Shown: positions 8,333 to 17,393 of the stretch, piece by piece
Layout: the number at the start of each line of letters is the position of its first letter
How positions within the stretch are numbered: the first letter of the stretch is position 1
Source of the DNA: a virus
Strand: one strand, 5' to 3'
IMG/VR virus record: IMGVR_UViG_3300044712_000810
Coordinates: 124,001 to 188,000 of that record
Length of the DNA: 64,000 bases
The notes under the pieces: model-generated
Seen by the model: the letters and a program-made list of their open reading frames with translations, nothing else
Told to the model about the DNA's origin: nothing
Database searches by the model: none
Translations under genes and position numbers: made by a program

Positions 8333-9817
8333 TTAGTCAATACGTTCAAATGGCAAAATAACTGAAAATACAGTTCCTTTACCAGGTTCACTACAAACGT
8401 GAATAGACCCTCCCATAAGTTCAATAAAACGAAGACAGATATTTAATCCTAGTCCAGTTCCAACGATAGTTTTAGTAAAACTAGTTTCAACTCTTGAAAA
8501 ACTATCAAAAATTTTATCTTGATATGGAGAAGGAATTCCAATACCGGAGTCTTCAACATTTAATCGAAGTTTATTATTTGATATTAATGATATGTGTAAA
8601 TTAACAAAACCTTTTTCTGTAAATTTAATAGCATTTCCTAATAAATTTATAAGAACTTGTTTAAATTTACTATCATCAATTTTAATAGATTGTGGTATAT
8701 CATCATCAATTTTAATATCAAATGTTAAACCTTTTTCTAATGTTTGTAATGTAACAATATTAGTCACAGATGAAACGCATCTTCTGAATACAGTTGATTT
8801 TGGTTCAAATTTATGAATACCATTTTCTATTTTAGATAAATCTAATATATCTTCAATTAATGCTAATAATGTTTTTGTTGCCTTTTTAGCATTACTTAAA
8901 TATATTTTTTGTTTTTCTAAATCTGTAGTATGAGAAAGTATTTCAATCATACCAAATACACCATTTAATGGTGTTCTAATTTCATGTGACATATTAGCTA
9001 AGAATGTACTTTTAGTTCTATTTGCATATTCAGCATGTTCTTTTGCTATTTGTAATTCTTTTACAGTATTTTGCAATTCATATACACGATCATCAATTAT
9101 TTGAAATAAATCCATTTCACGTTTTATAAGTCGATTTAAAAGATACATTGCTAAAATTAAAATAACAAACGTAAAGAATATAATTAAAATCGTTTTAAAT
9201 AACATATCAGAGAAATGAACTTCAAAATCGAAAATTTCAAAAATCTTACGTTCAGATAAACTTACACCAATAGTTAAATATATATCTGAATTATTTAATT
9301 TAAATGATCTCCAAGAAATATATTCTTTACCAAGATCATGTGACCATATATACCAATCATTACCATTAGTTGAATTTGAAATTCCAGAAAATAAATTATC
9401 AATATTCTTAGCACCACTCCAAATTTGATTTTTGAATACCGTTTTAATGTCATCTTGGTTTGGATGATTTCGATAATCTTTATCATATATAACCATTTCT
9501 GGAGTATACATAAATACATCATTACTATTAAATAGTTGAATATCATCAACAAAATATGGAACAATAAATTCATTTATAATCTTTAAATCAGGACAATCTG
9601 GTCTACTTTTCTTTTTTAATTCAAACTCTAATTGTATATTTTGTTCAATTATTTTTAAAAATTCATTTTCTAATAAATAAATACCATTAACGGCACTTCG
9701 AACTTCCCGATCATTATGTTCAAAATAATAATACACAAAAGTACAAGCTTGTACTATCCATATTACTGGCATTAGGATCTTTAAGATCTGATTTATCATA
9801 CGAATTTTATTTTTCAT
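8333..9817 (-). CDS. Membrane sensor histidine kinase
   Basis: A 494-residue kinase. The ATG at 9817 has AGGAT eight bases upstream. TM1 lies at about 12-30, a 170-residue extracytoplasmic sensor follows (Cache/dCache-like size), TM2 at about 205-230, then a coiled linker. The H-box is [16 protein letters not shown] with H278. The N-box is [10 protein letters not shown] with N395. G1 is VEDSGIGIP, the F-box FDSFSR and G2 GTGLGLNI. All catalytic elements are intact, so it should autophosphorylate and feed the adjacent receiver. Codon use is as AT-rich as its phage neighbours, which suggests long residence in the phage. Confidence 0.95.
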   Translation of the reverse strand: MKNKIRMINQILKILMPVIWIVQACTFVYYYFEHNDREVRSAVNGIYLLENEFLKIIEQNIQLEFELKKKSRPDCPDLKIINEFIVPYFVDDIQLFNSNDVFMYTPEMVIYDKDYRNHPNQDDIKTVFKNQIWSGAKNIDNLFSGISNSTNGNDWYIWSHDLGKEYISWRSFKLNNSDIYLTIGVSLSERKIFEIFDFEVHFSDMLFKTILIIFFTFVILILAMYLLNRLIKREMDLFQIIDDRVYELQNTVKELQIAKEHAEYANRTKSTFLANMSHEIRTPLNGVFGMIEILSHTTDLEKQKIYLSNAKKATKTLLALIEDILDLSKIENGIHKFEPKSTVFRRCVSSVTNIVTLQTLEKGLTFDIKIDDDIPQSIKIDDSKFKQVLINLLGNAIKFTEKGFVNLHISLISNNKLRLNVEDSGIGIPSPYQDKIFDSFSRVETSFTKTIVGTGLGLNICLRFIELMGGSIHVCSEPGKGTVFSVILPFERID

Positions 9818-9830
9818 TTTATATCCTACT

Positions 9831-10193
9831 TTATAAATCGTCTTTATTCCATCCTTTATTAACGGCATCATCTATTTTTTGATGGTCGGTTTCTTTCATA
9901 ATATTATCTATTTTTGCGGCAGCTTCATCAACAGTTTTACGAATAAGTACTTGTTTCTCAACAGATTGATTTTCTAATCCTTTTATATTCGCTTCTATCT
10001 TTGCTTGTTCCGCTTGAATAGATTCTATCTTTTTCATACCTTCATCTTGTTTTTGCGTATGTAAAATATCTTTTAAATCTGATAATTTTCCAGATTTAAA
10101 CCAATTTAAGATATAAAATCCACCACCAAATAATAATACAGAACCAAATCCATATTTAATTATATTTGTCCAGTCCAACATTTGACCGTCCAT
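9831..10193 (-). CDS. Membrane-anchored coiled-coil protein
   Basis: A 120-residue protein. A hydrophobic segment at about 11-29 ([19 protein letters not shown]) is followed by a long charged coiled coil (residues 45-105). GGAG precedes the ATG by 6 bases. No family is recognised. It is immediately upstream of the histidine kinase, so it may be membrane-associated with it, or it may be a virion or lysis accessory. Confidence 0.7.
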   Translation of the reverse strand: MDGQMLDWTNIIKYGFGSVLLFGGGFYILNWFKSGKLSDLKDILHTQKQDEGMKKIESIQAEQAKIEANIKGLENQSVEKQVLIRKTVDEAAAKIDNIMKETDHQKIDDAVNKGWNKDDL

Positions 10194-10202
10194 AATAACT
10201 CC

Positions 10203-10406
10203 TTAAACTTTAGTCTCTTGTGGTTTAGTTTTTATAGGTTTGATTTGATTTTTTGTCATATCATGTTTATCTAATGAATCATTATTAACTTGTACATGTA
10301 ATTTATTTCCAGCGTACCCTGGATTATTTTTTAATTTATGATATGGTTTTTTGGTTTTATCATTATCATTTTTAAAAGGTACTAAATTTTCAATTATTGA
10401 AATCAT
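10203..10406 (-). CDS. Small basic protein with capsid-targeting-like leader
   Basis: A 67-residue, Lys- and Asn-rich protein starting MISIIENLVPF. I-I-E fits the (L/I)-x-E prohead-protease type site. The body appears disordered and basic, as in T4-type internal proteins. Its ATG overlaps the stop of the upstream gene by one base (TAATG), so it is translationally coupled to it. Confidence 0.7.
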   Translation of the reverse strand: MISIIENLVPFKNDNDKTKKPYHKLKNNPGYAGNKLHVQVNNDSLDKHDMTKNQIKPIKTKPQETKV

Positions 10407-10783
10407 TATTCACTCTCTTCTTGATGGATGTGACAATGCCGTTCGTCATGTTTTTTATTTTTATATGAACTACAATCCGTCTTAACAAAAAACCAATTAC
10501 TATCCTTCCATTTATTCATTTCAACTCTATAAAAACCATCATCCGTTTCTATTAAAATACTAAACATTCCAATTTTAACAATTTTACCAATATATCCATC
10601 GACTTCAACATAATTTAAAGTTGAAATATTTGAATTAAATCTAAATTGAAAATAACTAACAAGAGTCTCAATTAATGTTTTAGCATATGTAACTAAAAAG
10701 AAAATAACGGCAGTCCATAATACCATTTCAAATAAATCGGCTCGAATGATTTTCATTATTTCAGCATAAATTTTATCTTCCAT
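10406..10783 (-). CDS. Membrane protein with MscS-like beta domain
   Basis: A 125-residue protein. One TM segment at about 19-41 (MVLWTAVIFFLVTYAKTLI) is followed by a beta segment (VDGYIGKIVKIGMFSILIET) that resembles the beta domain of MscS-type small mechanosensitive channels. It lacks the three-helix TM bundle, so it is not a complete channel. The tail is His- and Cys-rich (KKHDERHCHIHQEE), possibly metal binding. The function is unknown. Confidence 0.6.
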   Translation of the reverse strand: MEDKIYAEIMKIIRADLFEMVLWTAVIFFLVTYAKTLIETLVSYFQFRFNSNISTLNYVEVDGYIGKIVKIGMFSILIETDDGFYRVEMNKWKDSNWFFVKTDCSSYKNKKHDERHCHIHQEESE

Positions 10784-10817
10784 ATTATTACTCCATTTTT
10801 AATATTATACTTTTTCA

Positions 10818-10826
10818 TATAGAAAT
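10818..10826 (+). promoter_or_regulatory. Early-type TATAGAAAT motif
   Basis: TATAGAAAT 21 bases upstream of the phosphoesterase ATG at 10847, with GGAGG in between. It is in the divergent region between minus- and plus-strand genes. Confidence 0.8.
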
Positions 10827-10846
10827 GATACTGGCGGAGGTTTTAT

Positions 10847-11578
10847 ATGACAGTGATTCATAAACCGAATCCAATATTAGATTATCAATGTCTAATAGTT
10901 GGTGATGTACACAATGAATTCGGAACATTAAATACACTAATAAATCAACACAAACCAGATTTTTTATTTCAAGTTGGTGATTTTGGTTTTTGGCCAAGAT
11001 TAGTTACACCGAAACAAAGATCATTTGCATGGGCATCTGGAATTAAACGTTATCGAACTATGGATGTAACAGAAATAAAAAATCACAATACTAAAATACA
11101 CTGGTGCGATGGAAATCACGAAGATCATTGGACTTTAAAAATGTTTAGAGAAGATAATCAAGTTGCACCAAATGTGTTTTATCAAAAACGTGGAAGTACA
11201 ATAACTCTTCCGGATGGAAGAAATGTATTATTTATGGGTGGCGCAGATTCTATAGATAAAGATTGTAGAATATTAGGCCGCGATTGGTTTCCAGAAGAAA
11301 TTATAACACAAGCCGATATAGAAAATTTACCAGATATTCAAATCGATATCGTTATATCTCATACATGTCCTGAATGTTTAGTTGCAGACATGTTACCTTA
11401 CAATAGTTTTAAATTTAATGATCCATCGACTCAAGCTCTACAATATGTTCTTGAGAAATATGATCCTCAATATTGGTTCTTTGGTCATTGGCATCACTTT
11501 AAAAGATTTAAACGCGGTTATACAACATTTACATGTTTAAATATGTTACCATGTTCTGGAAGTTGGTGCTACCTTTAA
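10847..11578 (+). CDS. Calcineurin-like metallophosphoesterase
   Basis: A 243-residue two-metal phosphoesterase. Metal-ligand motifs are in order: D20-x-H22 (LIVGDVHNE), D45 (FQVGDFGFW), N90-H91 (CDGNHEDHW), a His in VISHTCPECL and GHWHH near residue 222. Viral homologues are used as phosphodiesterases or 2',3'-phosphatases, but the substrate here cannot be read from sequence. It has its own TATAGAAAT motif and starts a three-gene plus-strand island within the late region. Confidence 0.9.
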   Translation: MTVIHKPNPILDYQCLIVGDVHNEFGTLNTLINQHKPDFLFQVGDFGFWPRLVTPKQRSFAWASGIKRYRTMDVTEIKNHNTKIHWCDGNHEDHWTLKMFREDNQVAPNVFYQKRGSTITLPDGRNVLFMGGADSIDKDCRILGRDWFPEEIITQADIENLPDIQIDIVISHTCPECLVADMLPYNSFKFNDPSTQALQYVLEKYDPQYWFFGHWHHFKRFKRGYTTFTCLNMLPCSGSWCYL

Positions 11579-11593
11579 TATTCATAAATTTCA

Positions 11594-11602
11594 TATAGAA
11601 AT
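11594..11602 (+). promoter_or_regulatory. Early-type TATAGAAAT motif
   Basis: TATAGAAAT 21 bases upstream of the ATG at 11624, with AGGAGG between, immediately after the phosphoesterase stop. Confidence 0.78.
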
Positions 11603-11623
11603 TTATATATTAGGAGGTATACC

Positions 11624-11737
11624 ATGAACACTCTAAATGACTTTCTGTATAAGTTTCCGGAAGTTATCATAATTCCGGCTGGTGTCGTCATCGATGCTAT
11701 CTTGATGTATGGCTTCGTACTGTACATCTGCAAATAA
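11624..11737 (+). CDS. Small single-pass membrane protein
   Basis: A 37-residue protein that is mostly one hydrophobic segment (VIIIPAGVVIDAILMYGFVL). Strong RBS AGGAGG. The function is unknown; such tiny early membrane proteins are common in large phages. Confidence 0.65.
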   Translation: MNTLNDFLYKFPEVIIIPAGVVIDAILMYGFVLYICK

Positions 11738-11780
11738 CACGAACCTGGGGCTGAAATGCCCCAGCTTATTGGAGCTCTTT

Positions 11781-11969
11781 ATGAGTAAAAAGAAAAAGAA
11801 GCCTAATATAAAAGGTAACACCATTATCATCAGTGAAGATGATATTAAAATCCGAAAAAATTCTTGTCCACCAACAAAGAAACACGAGGATAAGAAAAAA
11901 TATAATCGCAAAGAGAAACACAAAGAGGAGGCGTATGGTATATCCATACGCCTCCGTTTTTTTAGTTAG
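11781..11969 (+). CDS. Small Lys-rich protein
   Basis: A 62-residue basic protein starting MSKKKKK, with GGAG ten bases upstream. A CPPTKKHEDKKK segment is the only notable feature. Its last codons run into the terminator hairpin, so the C-terminus EEAYGISIRLRFFS is partly dictated by the stem. The end also overlaps the convergent gene at 11962. Confidence 0.6.
   Translation: MSKKKKKPNIKGNTIIISEDDIKIRKNSCPPTKKHEDKKKYNRKEKHKEEAYGISIRLRFFS
11927..11964. terminator. Bidirectional terminator
   Basis: A 12-bp perfect stem (11927-11938 with 11944-11955), loop TATAT, followed by GTTTTTTT on the plus strand. It separates convergent genes. Confidence 0.88.
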
Positions 11970-12426
11970 GAATATTCTTAATGTCTTCAACGACATTAAT
12001 TCTTTTTATTTTTTCCACTTTAAATTGCTCACGAACAACAACAACTGTTCCAGTAAGACCTAAATTGAATGTACACCATGCATTAAATAAATTAATTAAT
12101 TCAGCTGATGTTTTACAATTTGGAACAATATGATAAGCTAATGCCGTTGATACAAAAAACGGAAATGCCCACATCCAAATTTTAACAGATGTAACAGATT
12201 CGATAACTTTAGTAAGAACCGAAAACCAATAATCTTTCATTGAAATTTCACTGGTTGATGATTCTAAATTATCTGTCGTGTTTTCAATAACAGCTGGAGT
12301 TGTATCTGATTCTTTAATTACAGTTGTAGTAACTGTATCTGTTTTATTATCTTGTTTAATATCAATCTTAATAGGAGATGGTTGTATTTTTTGAGAATCA
12401 TCATTATCAACTAAATTAGGATCCAT
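11962..12426 (-). CDS. Membrane protein, possible holin
   Basis: A 154-residue protein. The first 75 residues are polar and Thr/Asp-rich. Two hydrophobic segments follow, at about 85-102 (VKIWMWAFPFFVSTALAY) and about 115-135 (LFNAWCTFNLGLTGTVVVV), then a basic tail. A short loop between two TM segments is compatible with a class II/III holin, but no holin signature is visible and it is 5 kb from the endolysin. An alternative is a tail-associated membrane protein. Confidence 0.65.
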   Translation of the reverse strand: MDPNLVDNDDSQKIQPSPIKIDIKQDNKTDTVTTTVIKESDTTPAVIENTTDNLESSTSEISMKDYWFSVLTKVIESVTSVKIWMWAFPFFVSTALAYHIVPNCKTSAELINLFNAWCTFNLGLTGTVVVVREQFKVEKIKRINVVEDIKNIPN

Positions 12427-12438
12427 AGTATATCTCCA

Positions 12439-13371
12439 TTACATAATAATTTCAATTAATTCAATTGATTCTGTTGTTATAGTTTGATTTGCTTTACCAA
12501 CAACCTTTCCACAGAAACAAGTTTTAATATTGACAATATCAACTGGCATAGCAATACCATCCATACCAGATACTAACATTGTACCTTTTTTGACAGGACC
12601 ATCAACTAAACATTTAACTTTACCAACTCTTGCAATTGCTGGTCCATCAATATCATTATTCATAAGATATGCTGGTGCCTCAGATACAACTCCGAGAACA
12701 CGTGTTGAACATATTTCATTTGACATTTCGCAATCAAATCGATCATCTTCAGAAACTAAAACAACAGTTCCAATAGGTAAGTCTTTTTGTTTGCAAGTAT
12801 ATCTTTCGGCTAAGTCGGCATAACGCGCTTTAGCTGAAATTGCATTGATTTCATTTGCTGAGAAATTACCATCAGCATCACGTCTAACAATTTTATTTGC
12901 GATATTATCTGGTGTAGCATCAACAAGAACATTCAAGTTTGAACTTTGTAAATCTGTAAATGTACATGTACCAGTAGCATCACCAGTCAATGTTAAAATT
13001 GGATCAGGTTTATTTAAAATCTTAGTCCAATCAACACTAGTAATATCAGCATTATCGTGAACGTGTGCATCAGGATCAATAGTTAAATTTAATGTAGCAT
13101 TACCTAAATCTGTAAATGTACATGTGCCGGTAGCACCGCCAACGACAGTTAATGTTGGATCTGGTTTATTTTCAATGTCTTCCCATGATCCAGATGTTTT
13201 ACGCCATTCGGCATGACTATCTGTATTATTATAACAGAAATAAAGTTTACGCCCAGTTTGGATAGATTGATCCACCCATAATTGTCCGACAATAAAACCT
13301 TTACTGCTATCGTCGGTAGCTAATGGCGGTCTATCTGCATAATGTATATGTGGAAAATAGAAATCAGCCAT
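12439..13371 (-). CDS. Tail fibre protein (short paralogue)
   Basis: A 310-residue fibre. An N-terminal attachment segment is followed by two copies of the module DWTKILNKPDP...LTGDATGTCTFTDL, then a C-terminal domain from about residue 178 (ARYADLAERYTCK, VLGVVSEAPAYLMN, GPAIARVGKVKCLVDGPV). The same C-terminal domain ends the 640-residue fibre upstream. This domain occurs at the tips of many myovirus fibres. It is not the self-cleaving S74 chaperone type. Confidence 0.82.
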   Translation of the reverse strand: MADFYFPHIHYADRPPLATDDSSKGFIVGQLWVDQSIQTGRKLYFCYNNTDSHAEWRKTSGSWEDIENKPDPTLTVVGGATGTCTFTDLGNATLNLTIDPDAHVHDNADITSVDWTKILNKPDPILTLTGDATGTCTFTDLQSSNLNVLVDATPDNIANKIVRRDADGNFSANEINAISAKARYADLAERYTCKQKDLPIGTVVLVSEDDRFDCEMSNEICSTRVLGVVSEAPAYLMNNDIDGPAIARVGKVKCLVDGPVKKGTMLVSGMDGIAMPVDIVNIKTCFCGKVVGKANQTITTESIELIEIIM

Positions 13372-13382
13372 ATTTTGATCTC

Positions 13383-15305
13383 CTAAATAATTATTTCAAT
13401 CAGTTTAACTTCTTCATTATCTATACTATCATTCGCATATGCAAAGTGTTTAGTTGTAAGTCCATTTGATGATATTGCAAGTCCATTAAAATGACTTGTT
13501 AATGGTTCACCTTTTTTACATGGTCCATGAACTAAACATTTAACTTTACCAATTCTACCGACAGGAATACCATCAGGACAATTATCATTTAATATAATTC
13601 CAGGATTCTCAGAAACTACTCCAAGAATAGTTTCACAACCAATAGAATCTACCATTTCAATATCATAATTTGGATCACTTGTAACTTTAACAAGTTGACC
13701 TATTTTAACTTTATCTTTACAAGTATATTTTTCAGCTAAGTCTGCATATTGTGCAGTTATAGCAGTTCCTCTAAAATATGTTGAGTATATATTTGCAAAT
13801 TTATATGTCGCAGAGCCAATATCATATACATTACTGATTGTAGGATATGAACTTCCATCTGTTCTAAGAAAACTAGTTGCATGTAAACCATCAACCATAT
13901 CCGCATTTGTATTTGTTGAATTTATAGTGCATGATATCGACACGTTACCCATGTCAGTCATAGTTGCAGAACCAACAACACCACCAGTAAGACTTATAAC
14001 TGGATCAGGCTTATTTAAAATCTTCGACCAATCAATCGAATTTAAAGTGGTGTCATCATGAACATGTGAATTATCTGCAACTGTTGATACTATATTAACG
14101 TTTGAACTACCATCAAAATTAACAGAACCTGAAACATCACCAGATAGTGAAATAGTTCTAGGAACATGTAATTGATTTACAGAACATGTGATAGTAACAT
14201 TACCAACATCAGTCATTGTTCCAGTTCCTGAAACTTCACCTGATAATGTAATAACTGGATCAGGTTTATTTAAAATCTTTGACCAATCAATAGAATCTAA
14301 AGTTGTATTATCATGTCTATGTGAATTATCTGCAACTGTTGATACTATATCAACACTTGAACTACCATCAAAACTTACAAGACCAGAAACATCACCAGAT
14401 AGTGATATATTGACTGGAGTTTGTAACTTTGAAGCAGTTGATGTATTACCAACAAATGAACCAGTAATTGTTTTATTGATCAAAGTTTGTGGAGTGGATG
14501 CATCTATAATTTCTATTTCAGAACCAGCTAATCCACATTTCCAACGATCATTAGATTCATCCCAAATAATTGAAGCGTTTGCTAATGTTCCACGTTCAAC
14601 TTCAATTCCACCATTTTCAATTGGTGAAGAACCTGTATAATTATTATTTAATACAACAATGTTATCATTAATAGTAACAACTTCTGAGTTTACAGTAGTT
14701 GTTGTACCATTAACTATTAAGTTGTTTATTATAAGATCAGCATAATCACTATCAGCTGAATTTCTTAATTCAAGAATACCTGTTGAGTTTTTAAATATTG
14801 GACCACCAGAATCTGAATCGAGATGATATGTTGGACTTGTTGTTCCAGTTAAATTAGTATGATTATGTGAATCATCTATAACTGTACTTACAATATTAAC
14901 GTTTGAACTGCCATCAAAACTTACAATACCAGTTACATCACCAGATAGTGATATATTAACTGGAGTTGTAATCTTTTTAACTACAGTATTAATATTAATA
15001 CTTGTAACATCTGTCATTGTTGCAGAACCAGCAATATCACCACTAAGAGTAACTGTTGGGTCTGGTTTATTTAATACTTTAGACCAATCTATTGAATCTA
15101 AAGTAGTATCATCATGTCTATGTGAGTTATTCGCAATAACACCATGTTCCGGAAGACTATGATCATGAGGACCACCAGCCCAACGACCACCTGGAGTAGA
15201 ACCATCACCAATATACAGTTGACGTGTATCTGTTGTTAATATTGGTTGCCCTTGTTCTGGTATTCTTGTATTTCTTCTACTTGATGGGCCTCTTAAAAAT
15301 TTCAT
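13383..15305 (-). CDS. Modular tail fibre protein
   Basis: A 640-residue fibre. The N-terminus (GPSSRRNTRIPEQGQPILTT) precedes a GDGSTPGG attachment motif. The shaft has at least four copies of a two-part repeat: DSIDWSKILNKPDP...SG..GS.TMTD and ISLSGDVSG.V.FDGSSNVNI. A module with GGIEVERGTLANASIIWDES lies in the middle. The C-terminal tip from about residue 520 (YADLAEKYTCKDK, VSENPGIILN) matches the 12439 gene. Repeats are close at DNA level, so recombination can vary shaft length. Confidence 0.85.
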   Translation of the reverse strand: MKFLRGPSSRRNTRIPEQGQPILTTDTRQLYIGDGSTPGGRWAGGPHDHSLPEHGVIANNSHRHDDTTLDSIDWSKVLNKPDPTVTLSGDIAGSATMTDVTSININTVVKKITTPVNISLSGDVTGIVSFDGSSNVNIVSTVIDDSHNHTNLTGTTSPTYHLDSDSGGPIFKNSTGILELRNSADSDYADLIINNLIVNGTTTTVNSEVVTINDNIVVLNNNYTGSSPIENGGIEVERGTLANASIIWDESNDRWKCGLAGSEIEIIDASTPQTLINKTITGSFVGNTSTASKLQTPVNISLSGDVSGLVSFDGSSSVDIVSTVADNSHRHDNTTLDSIDWSKILNKPDPVITLSGEVSGTGTMTDVGNVTITCSVNQLHVPRTISLSGDVSGSVNFDGSSNVNIVSTVADNSHVHDDTTLNSIDWSKILNKPDPVISLTGGVVGSATMTDMGNVSISCTINSTNTNADMVDGLHATSFLRTDGSSYPTISNVYDIGSATYKFANIYSTYFRGTAITAQYADLAEKYTCKDKVKIGQLVKVTSDPNYDIEMVDSIGCETILGVVSENPGIILNDNCPDGIPVGRIGKVKCLVHGPCKKGEPLTSHFNGLAISSNGLTTKHFAYANDSIDNEEVKLIEIII

Positions 15306-15319
15306 ATATGATTACCTCT

Positions 15320-16780
15320 TTAAAATGTTCCATCATCAATAAGTAATTCAACAGATGCGGAATTTAAGTTATTTAAAGTAACAGCACCTGTGACGGCACC
15401 AATGTAAGTTATTGTTGGGGAAGGAACATTAATTAATTTTGAGAAATCTAATGATGGAATAGTTGCGGTTGTATGTGTATGTGAATCATCAACTACTTGT
15501 GCATTAATTGAAGCAATACCAGTGTTTTCAGCAAATGTACCAGAACCAACAACGTCACCAGTTAATTGAATTTGTAAATTAAGTTGTGGCGCAAGATCTG
15601 TCCATTGAATAGTTCCAAGAGAACAAGATATATTAACATCGGTGGAACCATCAAATAACGTAGATCCCGTAACCATTCCTGATAAATTTATAATTCGTGG
15701 TGTCTTAAATTTACTTGCTGTGGCGGCATTAATATTATGATCACCGGTAAGTAATCCACCATCTGTTGAGGTATGATTATGTTGACCGAGATTATGTGAG
15801 TGATCTGCACGTGCAGTATAATTTAAAACGCCAATTTTACCACTAGTGTTAGATGAAACGTCCCCAGGCATTATATCAAAAAATGCCGGGTTAATTGGTA
15901 ATTCTGAACCTACTATTCCAGATTTCCAAACTTTATCAGCTTCACTCCACATTAATCTTGCTTCTGTTTGACTTCCTCTACGTATATCAATACCAGCATC
16001 TTCACTTGGTGTACCAGATGTAACATTCGAATTCAAAGTAATAAAGTTATCATAAATTTCAACTAATTCAGATTGGACTACGGTCATACCACCTTTAACC
16101 ATTAAGTTCTTACAAACTAAATCACCATAACCGTTGTCGGAAGGATCACGAACTTCAAGAGTTCCACCGGCATTTCGAATAATTACTCCATCCGATGCCA
16201 AATGTAAAAGACCAGGTTTAATGACATTATAGTTATTATATAAATCTGTAAATCTATTGTCAACATATGATTTTACAGCACGTTGTGTTGACAAATAAGA
16301 ATCGCTATTTTCCATAAGATTCTGATTTCCAGAAATAGCATTAACACCAACAACACTTGTGCCTAAATATAATTTACCATCTTGTCCAATTTTAATATCA
16401 GCTGGATATGTTGATGCGCCAGCTTTTAATGTAAATTCACCATCTTGATCTAAACCAATTGATCCGAACACTATATCAAACTTAGAAAAATAAAGTCGAG
16501 AATTTGATATATTATTTGTGTTAATAATCAATTGTGTATCAGTGCTTGCATTGAATTTTAATGGTGATGTTAAATTCCATGTACCTCCAGAAGGAAGTTC
16601 AGTAAAACTAATAGGGGCATTCGCAACATTTATAATCTTGTTATCAAGATCTTCAAGAACACCATTTAAATAGTTTGATGCGAATTTACCATTTGGATCT
16701 ATAACTTTAATGTTTTCATCAAAAAGAATATTTTCCCAATCGGTGTTAGTTTCATTTCTTATTAGAAATTCAATAGGCAC
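15320..16780 (-). CDS. Tail fibre protein
   Basis: A 486-residue fibre. A GTG at 16780 with GGGAGG seven bases upstream is preferred over the ATG at 16795, which sits on that RBS. It carries the same module as its neighbour (GTPSEDAGIDIRRGSQTEAR, VWKSGIVGSELP) and the same shaft style (RIINLSGMVTGSTLFDGSTD, DFSKLINVPSPTITYIG) but lacks the YADLAE tip domain. It is the first of three adjacent fibres in transcription order. Confidence 0.8.
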   Translation of the reverse strand: MPIEFLIRNETNTDWENILFDENIKVIDPNGKFASNYLNGVLEDLDNKIINVANAPISFTELPSGGTWNLTSPLKFNASTDTQLIINTNNISNSRLYFSKFDIVFGSIGLDQDGEFTLKAGASTYPADIKIGQDGKLYLGTSVVGVNAISGNQNLMENSDSYLSTQRAVKSYVDNRFTDLYNNYNVIKPGLLHLASDGVIIRNAGGTLEVRDPSDNGYGDLVCKNLMVKGGMTVVQSELVEIYDNFITLNSNVTSGTPSEDAGIDIRRGSQTEARLMWSEADKVWKSGIVGSELPINPAFFDIMPGDVSSNTSGKIGVLNYTARADHSHNLGQHNHTSTDGGLLTGDHNINAATASKFKTPRIINLSGMVTGSTLFDGSTDVNISCSLGTIQWTDLAPQLNLQIQLTGDVVGSGTFAENTGIASINAQVVDDSHTHTTATIPSLDFSKLINVPSPTITYIGAVTGAVTLNNLNSASVELLIDDGTF

Positions 16781-16800
16781 GGGAATACCTCCCATTCAGA

Positions 16801-17172
16801 CTAGATATTTAATTCAGGTATACTTTGTTTAATAAACGATTTAATTGCTTCACGGCACTTTTCATCAGTGGATACAAATGCTTCAACTTTATTTTTATCG
16901 TCTTTAAATGAAATTCTCACAAAGTTTTCATGATTAATATATACATAACGATTTGTAGCAAATGTAATAGTGGAAACATTTTTAAGTCCACACTTTTTAC
17001 TTTCAATTTTTAAGAAATTATCAAAAGACTTTTTATTTTCAGTAACTTTTACACTAAATTCTGATTTTACTTGAGGTTGAACTATAGTTTCTATTTTTTC
17101 TTCTTCAACATCTAATATCGGTTCTTCAGTCTTTATAAGTTCGACTTTTTCATCTTTCTTTTTTCTTGCCAT
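16801..17172 (-). CDS. Hypothetical protein, charged N-terminus
   Basis: A 123-residue protein. It starts MARKKKDEKVELIK, then an acidic stretch, then a compact domain of about 75 residues (SFDNFLKIESKKCGLKNVST, YVYINHENFVRISF). No family recognised. Position between fibre genes suggests a virion or assembly role. Confidence 0.65.
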   Translation of the reverse strand: MARKKKDEKVELIKTEEPILDVEEEKIETIVQPQVKSEFSVKVTENKKSFDNFLKIESKKCGLKNVSTITFATNRYVYINHENFVRISFKDDKNKVEAFVSTDEKCREAIKSFIKQSIPELNI

Positions 17173-17189
17173 TATACTTACTCCTAATT

Positions 17190-17393
17190 TTATATTCCCA
17201 ACGAAGGTTTTTGTATAGTCGGGAGTGAAGTTATTGGATTACCAGCTATTGTTTTTCTAATATTACGTTTACCAATTCCTAACATGTTACGTTTTTGATT
17301 AGCCATTGTATTATGAATTGTTTGTTGTGGCGATTGTGGAACTAAATATAGTTCCATCAAACCGGCCATTATTGCACGTTTTAATGAATTCAT
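17190..17393 (-). CDS. Small basic hypothetical protein
   Basis: A 67-residue basic protein (MANQKRNMLGIGKRNIRKTI) of unknown function. Its first codons overlap the stop of the upstream virion gene by 4 bases, indicating translational coupling. Confidence 0.6.
   Translation of the reverse strand: MNSLKRAIMAGLMELYLVPQSPQQTIHNTMANQKRNMLGIGKRNIRKTIAGNPITSLPTIQKPSLGI

Noticed and set aside
12439-13371. Peptidase S74 intramolecular chaperone at the fibre ends
   Set aside because: The tip lacks the Ser/Lys self-cleavage signature; the YADLAE...VVS.NP domain is another known tip type.
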